Positions 27,730-36,562 of a DNA stretch of 64,000 nucleotides are shown piece by piece (within the stretch, counting starts at the first letter, position 1; each line of letters opens with the position of its first letter). The DNA lies in contig NBAY01000022.1 of assembly GCA_002794775.1 (NCBI GenBank), positions 248,001-312,000 on the forward strand, given 5' to 3'. The notes under the pieces are model-generated. The model saw nothing but the letters and a program-made list of their open reading frames with translations, was not told the origin of the DNA and did no database searches. This DNA comes from Porodaedalea pini (lineage: Eukaryota > Basidiomycota > Agaricomycetes > Hymenochaetales > Hymenochaetaceae). The translations under genes were made by a program, and so were the position numbers.

Positions 27730-28089
27730 AAGTCCTGGCAAAGCCAGGATGGATCTAAGCACTGTGTTTAAAAAAACAAGTCCTGGCAAAGCCAGGATGG
27801 ATCTAAGCATTGTGTTTAAAAAAACAAGTCCTGGCAAAGCCAGGATGGATCTAAGCATTGTGTTTAAAAAAAACAAGTCCCGACAAAGCCGGGATGGATC
27901 TAAGCACTGTGTTTAAAAAAACAAGTCCTGGCAAAGCCAGGATGGATCTAAGCATTGTGTTTAAAAAAACAAGTCCTGGCAAAGCCAGGATGGATCTAAG
28001 CATTGTGTTTAAAAAAAACAAGTCCCGACAAAGCCGGGATGGATCTAAGCACTGTGTTTGAAGCGAAGTCCCAGCTTCGCCGGGACTTC
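27730..28089 (+). repeat. Tandem array of about 48-bp hairpin units, left
   Basis: Seven units plus the terminal hairpin. Each contains a short palindrome such as TCCTGGCAAAGCCAGGA followed by TGGATCTAAGCAYTGTGTTT and an A-run. Two units carry TCCCGACAAAGCCGGGA instead. The last unit grades into the terminal hairpin of the element, so the array seems to be an amplification of the 3' end. Confidence 0.93.
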
Positions 28090-28121
28090 AGCTGGTAATA
28101 TACAAATGCAACCCCCTACTT

Positions 28122-29439
28122 TTGACACAGCCACATGCTGACTAAATTCGGACTTTCAATGTTTTTGATGCTTCTTTTTTCCTTCTTTAGTTGTCACCCA
28201 CATGCTCCTGCTCCGGCCAGCTCTAAAACTTTTGATGGCTCAAAGTGGCAACAATGCAGATCATCACATGATGTCTGCACATGCATATGGGCACACATCC
28301 GTGAGCAGACCACTCTGTAGGCTCAATCAACTCATTTCCTATATGAAAAAAATTATAAAAATATGAAAAAAATCTCAAAAATAGGGAAATTTTAATTTAA
28401 TTAAATCATGCTCTTCTCTCAAAAATTTGATGGCTAAAAGTGGTAATTCCAAAGCAGCAGCATGCAAATCATCTACAATTAATTTTATACTTTGAGCTCA
28501 AATGACTCATTCCTCATATGAAAAAGTTAGGAAAAATGCAGAAAAAAATAAGTCAATTAGAAAAATATTCTGCTATCTTCTCCATGTGTATTATAAAATA
28601 AATTTCAGTAGAAAATCAACCAATTGGAGTCCATTGAGAATTACTCTCAGAATATGTAAATCATTGGCCTGGCTCATGCCAGACTATACATAGCACAACT
28701 CAGTATAAGTGCATATAAGCTTTGGATGAGTTGGGCAGTAAAGAGAATGTGAAAAGGGCATGAACTGAACATAATGTGTCAGACTCCAAAGGTCTGGAGG
28801 CTCCCACTGAGTCTCAGACTTAGACTCCTCATAATTGTAATACAGCTACATGGTTGTGTTTCAGAGTTTGTGTCTTGGAATATCAGACACTCAATACATC
28901 AGAGTCAAGTCATGATGTATAGGAAGTCAGCAACATGTTAGAAGTAGTGAGAATACTCTGACAGGCCTACACTTATAGTCTTTTATAAATATAATATAAG
29001 GTGTCCTAACATAGTGTCTATATTGTATAAAGAATATCCTTTCTATTTTAAATGAAGACGTGAGAAGCAGGTATTATGCACTATGTCTCTCCATTGAAAG
29101 AGACTTACTCTATCTTCAGGTTCTCAACAACCAATGTTGTACTTAGTGAGGTTTTGTTGTGAATAGAATGTCATACAATAAAAATTCAGATTGCTTTCAA
29201 GCATGTGTATGTGAGATATATAGTTTTGCAATTGAAGAATCATGTGAACTAAGATGAAGCATTGTTCTAAGAGCTTAGACTGATGGCCAGCAAGGAACTT
29301 TGAATAGGTATAGCTTTTAGAGTGAGAAATTGCATTAATTAAATCTGAAGAAACAAAAAAACTCAGATTAAGCAATGCCTAAAAAACTCGGATTGATGGC
29401 CAGCGGAGTTCCCGGCTTTGCCGGGAACTCCAGGGCTGG
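28122..29439 (+). mobile_element. Same element family, copy 2 (old, diverged)
   Basis: A degenerate copy in the same orientation as copy 1, starting near CACAGCCACATGCTGACTAA and ending with a 12-bp stem hairpin (29405-29431), AGGG, CTGG (29436-29439) and T. Along it, diverged matches to copy 1 occur in the order A (about 28241-28600), B (about 28620-28975, for example TCCATTGAGAATTACTCT) and C (about 29120-29200, CAACCAATGTTGTACTTAGT). It is shorter than copy 1, has no hairpin array and no coding capacity. The left border is approximate, since it rests on a short diverged match. Confidence 0.5.
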
Positions 29440-29440
29440 T

Positions 29441-29727
29441 TTACCTTGAATTTCAATCTGTTTGTGTCACGTGATCCAAGGAGGTCACATCAGATTTTGT
29501 CCACAACTTTGTTCTCAAAGTGCCTGTTGCTCATAATAGCAAGTTATACGGCTGCGACTTGAATGCAAGATTAGATCGTCTAAATAGCCGACTGAAGTTC
29601 CTCTACTGCACACTAATAAGACATCTGCCATGGCTTGTTGAGAGTATATAATCGACATTGCTCGTTTAAGTAGTTTAGTCATTCCCAGCCTCCTTTCAGT
29701 CCGAATTCCCTTTTCCAGTCAAGCATA
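29441..29727 (+). promoter_or_regulatory. Unique island between copies 2 and 3 with promoter-like look
   Basis: 287 bp not shared with the element family. It contains GAGTATATAATCGACATTGC (about 29642-29661) followed by a pyrimidine-rich, leader-like stretch up to the border of copy 3. It resembles a fungal TATA promoter and 5' leader with no gene after it. This is inference from appearance only. Confidence 0.3.
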
Positions 29728-31739
29728 CCAGCTGAAGTCCCAGCTTCACTGGGACTTCGCTTCAAATGCAGTGCTTAGATCCATCCCAGCTTCGCCGGGA
29801 CTTGTTTCTTAAATACAATGCTCAGATCCATCCTGGCTTCGCCAGGACTTGTTTTCTTAAATACAATGCTCAGATCCATCCTGGCTTTGCCAGGACTTGT
29901 TTTCTTAAACACAATGCTTAGATCCATCCTGGCTTCGCCAAAACTTGTTTTTTTAAACACAATGCTTAGATCCATCCTGGCTTCGCCAAAACTTGTTTTT
30001 TTAAACACAATGCTTAGATCCATCCTGGCTTTGCCAGGACTTGGGTTTAAACACAGTGCTCATATCTATTCTGGCTTTATCTGAGTTCTACAGACAATAT
30101 ACAGGTAAGTGTAGGTGATGACTGAGTCATGTGCAAGCTTTATGCAGCAACTCCCAGCCAAACTGGTGCACATGACTGTAAGCCTGCCAGAGCGTTCTTA
30201 CCACATCTGACATGACACCGACTGTCAGGACACTGTGTCATGACTCCGAGGTACCGAGCTGCCATATTCCGAGATGCACAAACTCCAGAAGGCCAACATA
30301 CAGCTGTATTGCGAACGCACTGAATCCAAGCCTAAAACTCAGTGGCAGCGTAGCCTCCAGACCTTTGGAGCAGGGCACATTATACTCTATTCATCTCCTT
30401 TTCATATTCCCTTCACTTCCCAACCCATCCAAAGCTAATATGAACCCGTCCAAAGCTCATATGCACTCACCCTGAGCCAAGCAATCCTTTGGCATGTGTA
30501 TGCTGAAGATTTACGTCTTCCGAGAGTAATTCTCAACGGATTCCTTTCGGACTGGTACTGTACAGTTCATATTATCTAATCCTTTCTATTTGAACCCTTT
30601 CTGACACCTTTGTTGCCTCAGTCTCTCTGACAGCAACAAAGGTGAGTAGACAATTTTCCTGTATATATTTTCTAGTCTCTCTGACAGCAACAAAGATTGT
30701 TTTGTCCCATCTGTCTTGTGAGCTCAAGTGTTGGCACTACCTAGGTGCATTCCAATGACTTAGCCTTCACTTACACCCACCTGTATTATCTTAGTCTGTC
30801 TGGAAGAAACTTGAATTTTATTGTGAAATTCTAATTACACTAAAGCCCCACTAAATACAATATTGGTTGTCACATTATGTCAGTTGCCCATGTGTAAGAA
30901 CAGGTGTAGTAAGCTTATTACTAATATGTACAATCCTTTCTTTTATTCTTGCACATTTCTGCTTAACTTGCAACTTCTACAGTTATAGATAGTCATATTG
31001 TAGATCTCTCTTCCTCAATGTTTTCTGGAATGATGCTCAGTGCTGTAGGATGAGGATCATGTAGGAATTCAATGCTTAAACAAAGATTTCCCTTGCTGAC
31101 TTTTTCTCTGGAGGCTCTGACTTACTCACTCAGAGTACTGCTTTCAACCTTATATTGTACTTTACTGCAATCTTCAGTCTGGCTGCAAGTTATGCTCCTA
31201 TGTTCTCAGCTTCATGTATCACCTTATTTTTCCTTGGGACATCCATTGGAGTGAGTCCTAATATAACATAAAGGCTCCATGCTGTCTTATATGTGCAAAC
31301 TATTTTTTCATCATCAAGAAAGCTCAAATTAGTTGATGTGATGTGGCAATTTATACACCAATACTCATGGGGAAGATGGCATATTAAATTTCTAATTAGA
31401 TTAAAATTTTTAATGATTTTTCCGATTTTGTTCAAGTGAGAAATGGGTTGTTTGAGCTCAAAGTGTTGTGTATATGCTGCCGCTTTGAGTGATCTGCAGA
31501 GTTGCCGCTTCAAGCAATTTGCAGAGTTGCCAGCTTGAGTGATCTGTAAGATGCCGGTTTGAGGGTATTTTGTGATCTGCAGCTGTAGTTGCCGCTTTAG
31601 GTGGGTGCTGTGGTAAAAGGTGCAAAAGCGGCGGAGAGAAGGCTGATTAATAGTGACTAATAGTGACTAATTCTGACAAATTTTAGTCAGAATTTGTCAG
31701 AATTTGTTAGAATTTGTCATTTCTGATGGTGGCTGTGGG
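29728..31739 (-). mobile_element. Same element family, copy 3 (inverted, internally rearranged)
   Basis: Read on the minus strand it starts CCCACAGCCACCATCAGAAA (31739) and ends with the hairpin 29758-29734, AG, CTGG and T (29727). Most of it is the reverse complement of copy 1 with moderate divergence. Block order differs: going left to right it has hairpin array, rcB (about 30178-30755), rcC (about 30756-31262), rcA (about 31270-31739), where a simple inversion would give rcC, rcB, rcA. No coding capacity. Small ORFs near 31072-31254 and 31190-31513 are mirror images of ORFs in copy 1 and are not genes. Confidence 0.6.
29734..30045 (-). repeat. Tandem array of hairpin units, right (inverted)
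   Basis: Terminal hairpin plus six units of the form ATCCATCCTGGCTTCGCCAG followed by GACTTGTTTTYTTAAAYACA. It is the inverted counterpart of the array at 27730-28089. Two units have lost pairing (TTCGCCAAAAC). Confidence 0.92.
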
Positions 31740-31816
31740 TTTATAAAATTGCACTACTCTGCACAGTGTACTCTACACGAAGAACCGAAAACAATGTTGC
31801 TAGCATAAGAAAAGGA

Positions 31817-32722
31817 CTAGCGAGGGAAGTTAGCAAGGGAAGGAAGGCCAGTGACAGGCTTTAGCGTATAGTTATGGTGGCGTGGACGGCCAGGGGGTTT
31901 GAGTGGTGGGAGGGGGGGAGGTAAAGTAGAAACGTCAGTCTGTCTAATAGGTGAAGAGTGACGTAAAATAAGGGGTGGAAGGGGTGGAGGAGAAACTTGT
32001 TGGACGGGAGAAGGGGAATTATGTAAACAAGCGATAGTGGTTAAATGAGTGGGGGGGACTGGGGGCGGTGATGGAGGAAAAGCCGGGAGACGGTGAATAT
32101 GCGATGAGGGGGCCAAGGGGCCCGAGGGCGCCGGACGAGGGCATGGGCTAAATTGAGGGGCAGCCGGTCCATGAACATGGGGCACGGCAGGTGAATGCCA
32201 TATCGGCTGGTGTTGAAGCCGTTGGCGTGAAATGACTGGTTGGCCGGGACGAGGCCGCTGAGGCTGAGGAGCGAAGAAGGGGGTTGAAGATGGGGGTGGT
32301 GGAGGGAGTAAAAACAAAGACGGCGCTGGCGAGGGCGAGGGAACTGCCAGGGCCGGAGGTAGGTCCGTAATGAATTCCACTGACATAGGGGAGGAGGCAG
32401 CGGATGGAATCGATGAGGGTTTGTTGAGTTGGTAGGCGAGGGTGGCCTGTCGGTAATCGATGATGTGAGAGACAAACTCGCAGGCTTGTCGGGCTCGGTG
32501 ACGGTGTAAGGAGCACTTAGAACGGCGCTTGTGATGGCGCTGTCGACGGACAGGAGGAACGGTGCGAAGACGTAGGGAGGGGGGGCGACACAGAGGAGTC
32601 ACCACGGATGCGCGAAGCTGTACGATCGCTGTCAAAATGCGATCAAGTACGAGGTTGAAGCGGAGGATGGTGCGATTAGGAGACATCAAGAAAATCGGAT
32701 GGACCGATCGACGAGCACACAA
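31817..32722 (-). CDS. Hypothetical Pro-rich protein, weakly supported
   Basis: A single open frame of 301 codons starting MCARRSVHPIFLMSPNRTIL. The first 100 residues are Arg/Leu-rich (for example RARQACEFVSHIIDYRQATL). The rest is low-complexity proline (PPPPPSSTPFFAPQ, PPLPPLILRHSSP), ending PVTGLPSLANFPR. I recognise no family. The long open frame may simply reflect a G-rich, C-poor plus strand with few stops in this frame. It starts 77 bp from the end of copy 3. A short membrane-like or DNA-binding function should not be read into it. Confidence 0.28.
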   Translation of the reverse strand: MCARRSVHPIFLMSPNRTILRFNLVLDRILTAIVQLRASVVTPLCRPPSLRLRTVPPVRRQRHHKRRSKCSLHRHRARQACEFVSHIIDYRQATLAYQLNKPSSIPSAASSPMSVEFITDLPPALAVPSPSPAPSLFLLPPPPPSSTPFFAPQPQRPRPGQPVISRQRLQHQPIWHSPAVPHVHGPAAPQFSPCPRPAPSGPLAPSSHIHRLPAFPPSPPPVPPTHLTTIACLHNSPSPVQQVSPPPLPPLILRHSSPIRQTDVSTLPPPLPPLKPPGRPRHHNYTLKPVTGLPSLANFPR

Positions 32723-32862
32723 AACGTGTTGTGGAGTAGGGCGAGGGTCTCACTTTCCCACGATGGGATGATGGGAGTAAGAGAGCAAGTGGCTGTGGGC
32801 AAAAGGGCCTTCGTCGGTTCAATATTAAGATATTCTGCCAGCTGCTCGCTCTGCCACCTCAG

Positions 32863-33009
32863 TTGTATATACTACGTTCAACTGAGGTGAGCGTCTCGTT
32901 ACATTCCTTACTTTCCTATATTCATTCATATTACCTAGCATATATTCTATTCAGGTATATCAATCAGAGTTGTATACACTACGTTCAACTGAGCATATAT
33001 TCTATTCAG
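32863..33009 (+). repeat. Pair of interleaved short direct repeats
   Basis: GTTGTATAYACTACGTTCAA plus CTGAG occurs at about 32863 and 32971. AGCATATATTCTATTCAG occurs at 32937-32954 and 32992-33009. They suggest a small local duplication just before the next ORF. Confidence 0.6.
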
Positions 33010-33017
33010 AACCCAAA

Positions 33018-33353
33018 ATGGCTACGCAGTCATTTACATCTACCAATTTGTGGCGATTGCCATTCGACATACTGTTCTCTACCATACCGAACGAAACGGA
33101 CGGAGTAAACGGCCACATAGCATCTAATTTTATTCTTTTGAACTCAACCCATGGTGTGTGCTTTTCTACCCCTTCTGATGAGAATTGCGGACGCCGCATA
33201 TCCGTCAGTGATTGGGGTGTGCGTACTTTCGGATTCCTAAATCAGGCAAGTGGATTGACTGTGTCGAAACGGTACATAATTGATATTCTTTCTGCTCTGC
33301 CTAGGACACTAGTCTTGTATATAACCTTGGTTGACTCCGATCCTCTTCCATAA
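33018..33353 (+). CDS. Short hypothetical ORF, weakly supported
   Basis: Open from ATG 33018 (MATQSFTSTNLWRLPFDILF) to a stop at 33351-33353. The start LWRLPFDIL faintly recalls an F-box, but the rest (FILLNSTHGVCFSTP, WGVRTFGFLNQASG) matches nothing I know. It lies directly upstream of a decayed GH5 gene and may itself be debris or a first exon of something lost. Confidence 0.22.
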   Translation: MATQSFTSTNLWRLPFDILFSTIPNETDGVNGHIASNFILLNSTHGVCFSTPSDENCGRRISVSDWGVRTFGFLNQASGLTVSKRYIIDILSALPRTLVLYITLVDSDPLP

Positions 33354-33439
33354 AACAAGAAATCCGGATTTTACTGACGAATGTGCATTTACTCAAAGTC
33401 AAATTAAAAGCCACCGAGGCGGCATTTAAGGATCATTGA

Positions 33440-34560
33440 GATTACATTCCTCACTGAGTCGGACTTCAGAGACATCGTTGCGGCAGAGTCGGTCTCGCAC
33501 AACCCACGAAGCGACTTGACAGAAGGATTGACATCACCCTCCCCTTTAATTCTTTAGCTTGAACCATATCCATATACCTTTTGGCTTCTGGGCGTTTGAC
33601 GTCGCAGATGAGCCATATATTCAAGGTCAGTTCAAGTTCCCTTACCTCAAGAAGGCACTGGCTTGGTGCGAGAAGTACGAACTGAAGATTGTTACATATT
33701 GACCTTCACGGCGCTCCCGGGGGCGAGGATGCGTTCGTCATTCTACCCTGCGCGACCTGGCTCATGTTCACCGTACTCATATATTTTGCAGATACGATAA
33801 CTCAGATCAAAAGATGGATTCCCGGCTTGGCAGACAAAGCAGGAGAACATTGATCGCACCAAGGCAGTGTTGAAGACTATCGCGGACATGTTCACCGTTG
33901 CTCCTATTATTGCTCCTTTGAATGAGTGCGTTCATTTTATTTCCTCGATCCACGAGTGTGATAATCATTTCGGACAGACCGGCGGGATACAATGGCACGG
34001 AGATGCTTACCGTCACAAGGGGGACTACTGAAACTACTGGCTCTGCTCATGACAGCATCCGTCATCCCTCAAACTCCAATGAGCAATCCGACACCATCGT
34101 CATCATCCACGATTCGTTCCAGAACTATTCGTACTGGAGCAACTTCATGACTCCGCGCAAATACTAAGGCGTGACGTTGGGACCCGCACCTGTACCAAGT
34201 CTTCACGGAAGACTTCCTCGAATTCACGCGGGACGAGCACATTGAGTATGCGTGCAACTTCAGCACGACTATCAGGAAGTTTGCGCTTCCGCTCGTCGAC
34301 GGCGAGTACTAGTGGTCCCCTGCGATCACTGATTGCATGCTACGTCATTTGGACACGGCGAGGGTGCACGCTACGATGGTGTGACCCGAATAGCACGTTC
34401 ATTGAGAGCTGCCTCGGCTACAGTGGCTCTGCGGGACCTTCCTTCGCAACAATTGGGAAGCGCAAGCATCTGCGTGTGAGACGTCAAACGGCTTGTTCCA
34501 GTGGACGTGGAATGCTGAGGAAGGCACCGGTGAGGGTGGGCGTACAGGCGGATTTGGAAC
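33440..34560 (+). pseudogene. Decayed GH5 glucan 1,3-beta-glucosidase (Exg-type)
   Basis: Fragments of a family GH5 exo-beta-1,3-glucanase appear in the right order but in shifting frames: TFLTESDFRDIVAAE, LNHIHIPFGFWAFDVADEPY, IQGQFKFPYLKKALAWCEKY, DLHGAPGGEDAFV, KTIADMFTVAPIIAPLNE (acid/base Glu region), TIVIIHDSFQNYSYW, NFMTPRKY then a stop codon, GVTLGPHLYQVFTEDF, and VDGEY followed by a stop, where the family has the nucleophile motif VGEW, then WSPAITDC. The last trace is GLFQWTWNAEEG near 34490-34520. At least two in-frame stops and several frameshifts rule out a working enzyme. Only part of the N-terminus is recognisable. Confidence 0.82.
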
Positions 34561-34884
34561 CCCGTCACGGACAGGAAAAAAAAATTCTAATATCTGCGGG
34601 AGTTAATTTTATTTTCACTGCACATCATTCCCCTTTCTCATTCTTCTTCACTCCGGATGCTAGGTCGGTTGATTTATGATTGGGTTCCACCCGCTTACGC
34701 TCGTTTCACCGAATGCTCCTTGCATAGGGTGTCTTTATGTCAATAGTAATTTACTCCTTGAATGCCTTCAGCACAATACATAATATTAATATGCCATTAT
34801 TCTGGGTTATACTCTTTCACGAGCCTGGCAGGTGAATGCAACGTGCATTCGATTGAAAGTAGAAGGATACACAAACAGCTCAAA
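34561..34884. other. Intergenic stretch between GH5 pseudogene and GPN2
   Basis: About 320 bp, AT-rich, holding the 3' flank of the minus-strand GPN2 gene. No other feature seen. Confidence 0.4.
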
Positions 34885-36176
34885 CTATCTGATTCGAATT
34901 TTGCTCTTCACTGTATCCCTTCTGTCTGCCCCGGCGCCATTTATTTGCTCCTGAGAGCCCACCTTTGCCTCAGCCTCCTTCCGTGCTGCCTCCTCCCGCG
35001 CCTTTGCATCGCGCACCGTCTCGCCCTCGCGACGCCACTCGCGGCGTTCGAAGGCATCCCACTCCTCGCGCGCATCTACCCAGCGCTCCTGCACGTCGCG
35101 CACGTCGCTGCGCAGGCCCGATAGTGGGCCCGCGGCGGTCGAGAATAGCGCATATTCGTTCGGGCGCTGAGATCGAGCGTTCGGGTCGACGCCAGGCGGG
35201 GTGATGGTGCCTGGAGGTGAGGAATCCGAGGGCTGAACGTAGACATAGCCTGTCGCACGGTCGATGGCATTCGTGAGGTGCAGCATCGAGTGCTTATCCT
35301 GGAACCACGTTCATCAATACGCGTCAAAAGAATTCCACAGAGAGGATCACTGAATGACATACTTCTACAGCGAGTGTCTCGAATCCAACAAGAGAATAGT
35401 CTTCGATGAGTGAGCATATAGCCATGTTTAAGGCTGCGTATCGGGGAGACGTGGAGGAAAGGAGATTCTCGAGGTGCGAAAGGTCCTGGACTTCGGTGTA
35501 GAAATCCAGATTGAAATCTGTATGTCTGAATCAGCTAAACCCATCCACGGTGAAGATGATAGGACACACCAAGTTCGCCGTACTGAGTGAGAAGGTCGAT
35601 TTTAGAAAGCACGTTTATATGTGGGAGCTCGAGATGAAGCATTGTCCGAAGAGACAGCAGAAGAACAGAAACATATTTCGATGCGTCAGTGACGTAGTGC
35701 GCATCGCAAAGATGCACGCAGGCCAGCTGGACGTCGGACATTTAGATTACAGACCGCACAAGCGAAATAAATGTAAGACATACCCGGAAACCGATCTTGG
35801 TTAGCTTCTCTACGATGCGCTTCAGACTCTCGTGGTTCGTGCTGAGTTCAACCTGACCAGGGAGGTCAAACAAAACATACGCGTCCTTCCCAAGCTCTCG
35901 AAGTCCGTCTTCGAGCCAGTCAAAGTTGGCTTCGAGGTACTCCATGCAGTACAGCATAGCGCCATTGGGCCCGAGACCGTGTTCAGCCATGACATCTTCG
36001 AGCGTGATGAGCGACGTAATATCGAGTGCGCATGGGTATGGAATGTTGTCATTTGCGGGGTCAAGGTTGACAATAGAGATGGGTCGTTTTAGAGCCGTGA
36101 AGAGCTGATGCTTCCCGTATGCATATGTCGATTTCCCGCTGCCTGGAGAGCCAATGATAACTTCACCGAAAGGCAT
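34885..36176 (-). CDS. GPN2: GPN-loop GTPase 2
   Basis: GPN-loop GTPases act as dimers in the cytoplasmic assembly and nuclear import of RNA polymerases. From ATG 36176 the protein reads [20 protein letters not shown] (P-loop GxxGxGKST), [33 protein letters not shown] (Gly-Pro-Asn loop), [16 protein letters not shown] and, after an intron, [37 protein letters not shown] and KIDLL (guanine-specificity motif). The C-terminal part reads [34 protein letters not shown] and a charged tail rich in Arg/Glu, ending TVKSKIRIR. Choice of GPN2 over GPN3 rests on the MPFGEVIIG start and overall pattern. Confidence 0.9.
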
Positions 36177-36562
36177 TAAATTTCTTGGTCACTTCCCAGA
36201 GTCTTCTAAGACACGGATATAGGATGCCTTGGGCTATTCAAGCACTAGTGAGAACTGTTCAGTCAATTGAAGCGTTAGCTAGTGGTGGTAAGAGATCGAG
36301 TCGCGCGTCCGCGTTGAGGACGCTCAAGCCAAGTTGCATTCTTTTTGTCTTACTCCCATGCTCTAATACAAATAAGTCTCGTACACATGTGAAGGGGTCT
36401 GAAGGGATCTAGCTGGTGTACGTGGGCAGTGAGAAGGAAACCACCAATAAGTAGCTTTCAATAGGTTTCTTGCTGAATGTCACGCGGGAGTCAGAGTAAC
36501 AGATCGTCACTGACACGTCCGACTCTTGTGAACACAACTCTTTCCACCTCCTTCAAACAGTC
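36177..36562. promoter_or_regulatory. Shared divergent promoter region GPN2/SEC31
   Basis: 386 bp between the two ATGs, which face away from each other. It must hold both promoters and leaders. No TATA box stands out. Confidence 0.45.

Larger units (their letters stand above)
25886..28095 (+). mobile_element. Helitron-like non-autonomous element, copy 1 (full length)
   Basis: Begins CCCACAGCCACCATTAGAAA and ends with a hairpin (GAAGTCCC/GGGACTTC, 28065-28089), AG, then CTGG (28092-28095) followed by T. The same two ends recur in the inverted copy at 29728-31739, so the borders come from comparison. Internally it has subterminal direct repeats of the type CTCAAA(G/C)(C/T)GGCAACT (25972-26085), a 124-bp duplication, a 19-bp minisatellite, a 33-bp inverted repeat and a tandem array of hairpin units. 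No transposase, Rep or helicase reading frame is present. Hairpin plus CTRR and T is how Helitron 3' ends look, but the expected 5' TC is not evident. A foldback DNA transposon is the alternative. It inserted 93 bp downstream of CFT1 without damaging it. Confidence 0.62.

Noticed and set aside
27688..28061. Repetitive peptides of the type LRSILALPGLVFLNTM and DLSIVFKKTSPGKARM on both strands
   Set aside because: They are translations of the 48-bp hairpin array, present in both orientations at 27.7-28.1 and 29.8-30.1 kb, and have no independent coding evidence.
27730..28089. CRISPR-like regular repeats with palindromes
   Set aside because: Units are contiguous tandem repeats without unique spacers, in a eukaryotic genome, and are part of a mobile element.
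25886..31739. One large 5.85-kb foldback transposon with 2-kb terminal inverted repeats
   Set aside because: A diverged copy with its own hairpin terminus (29405-29440) and unique DNA (29441-29727) lie in the middle, and the right copy is rearranged. Separate insertions explain the structure better, though I cannot exclude a composite.
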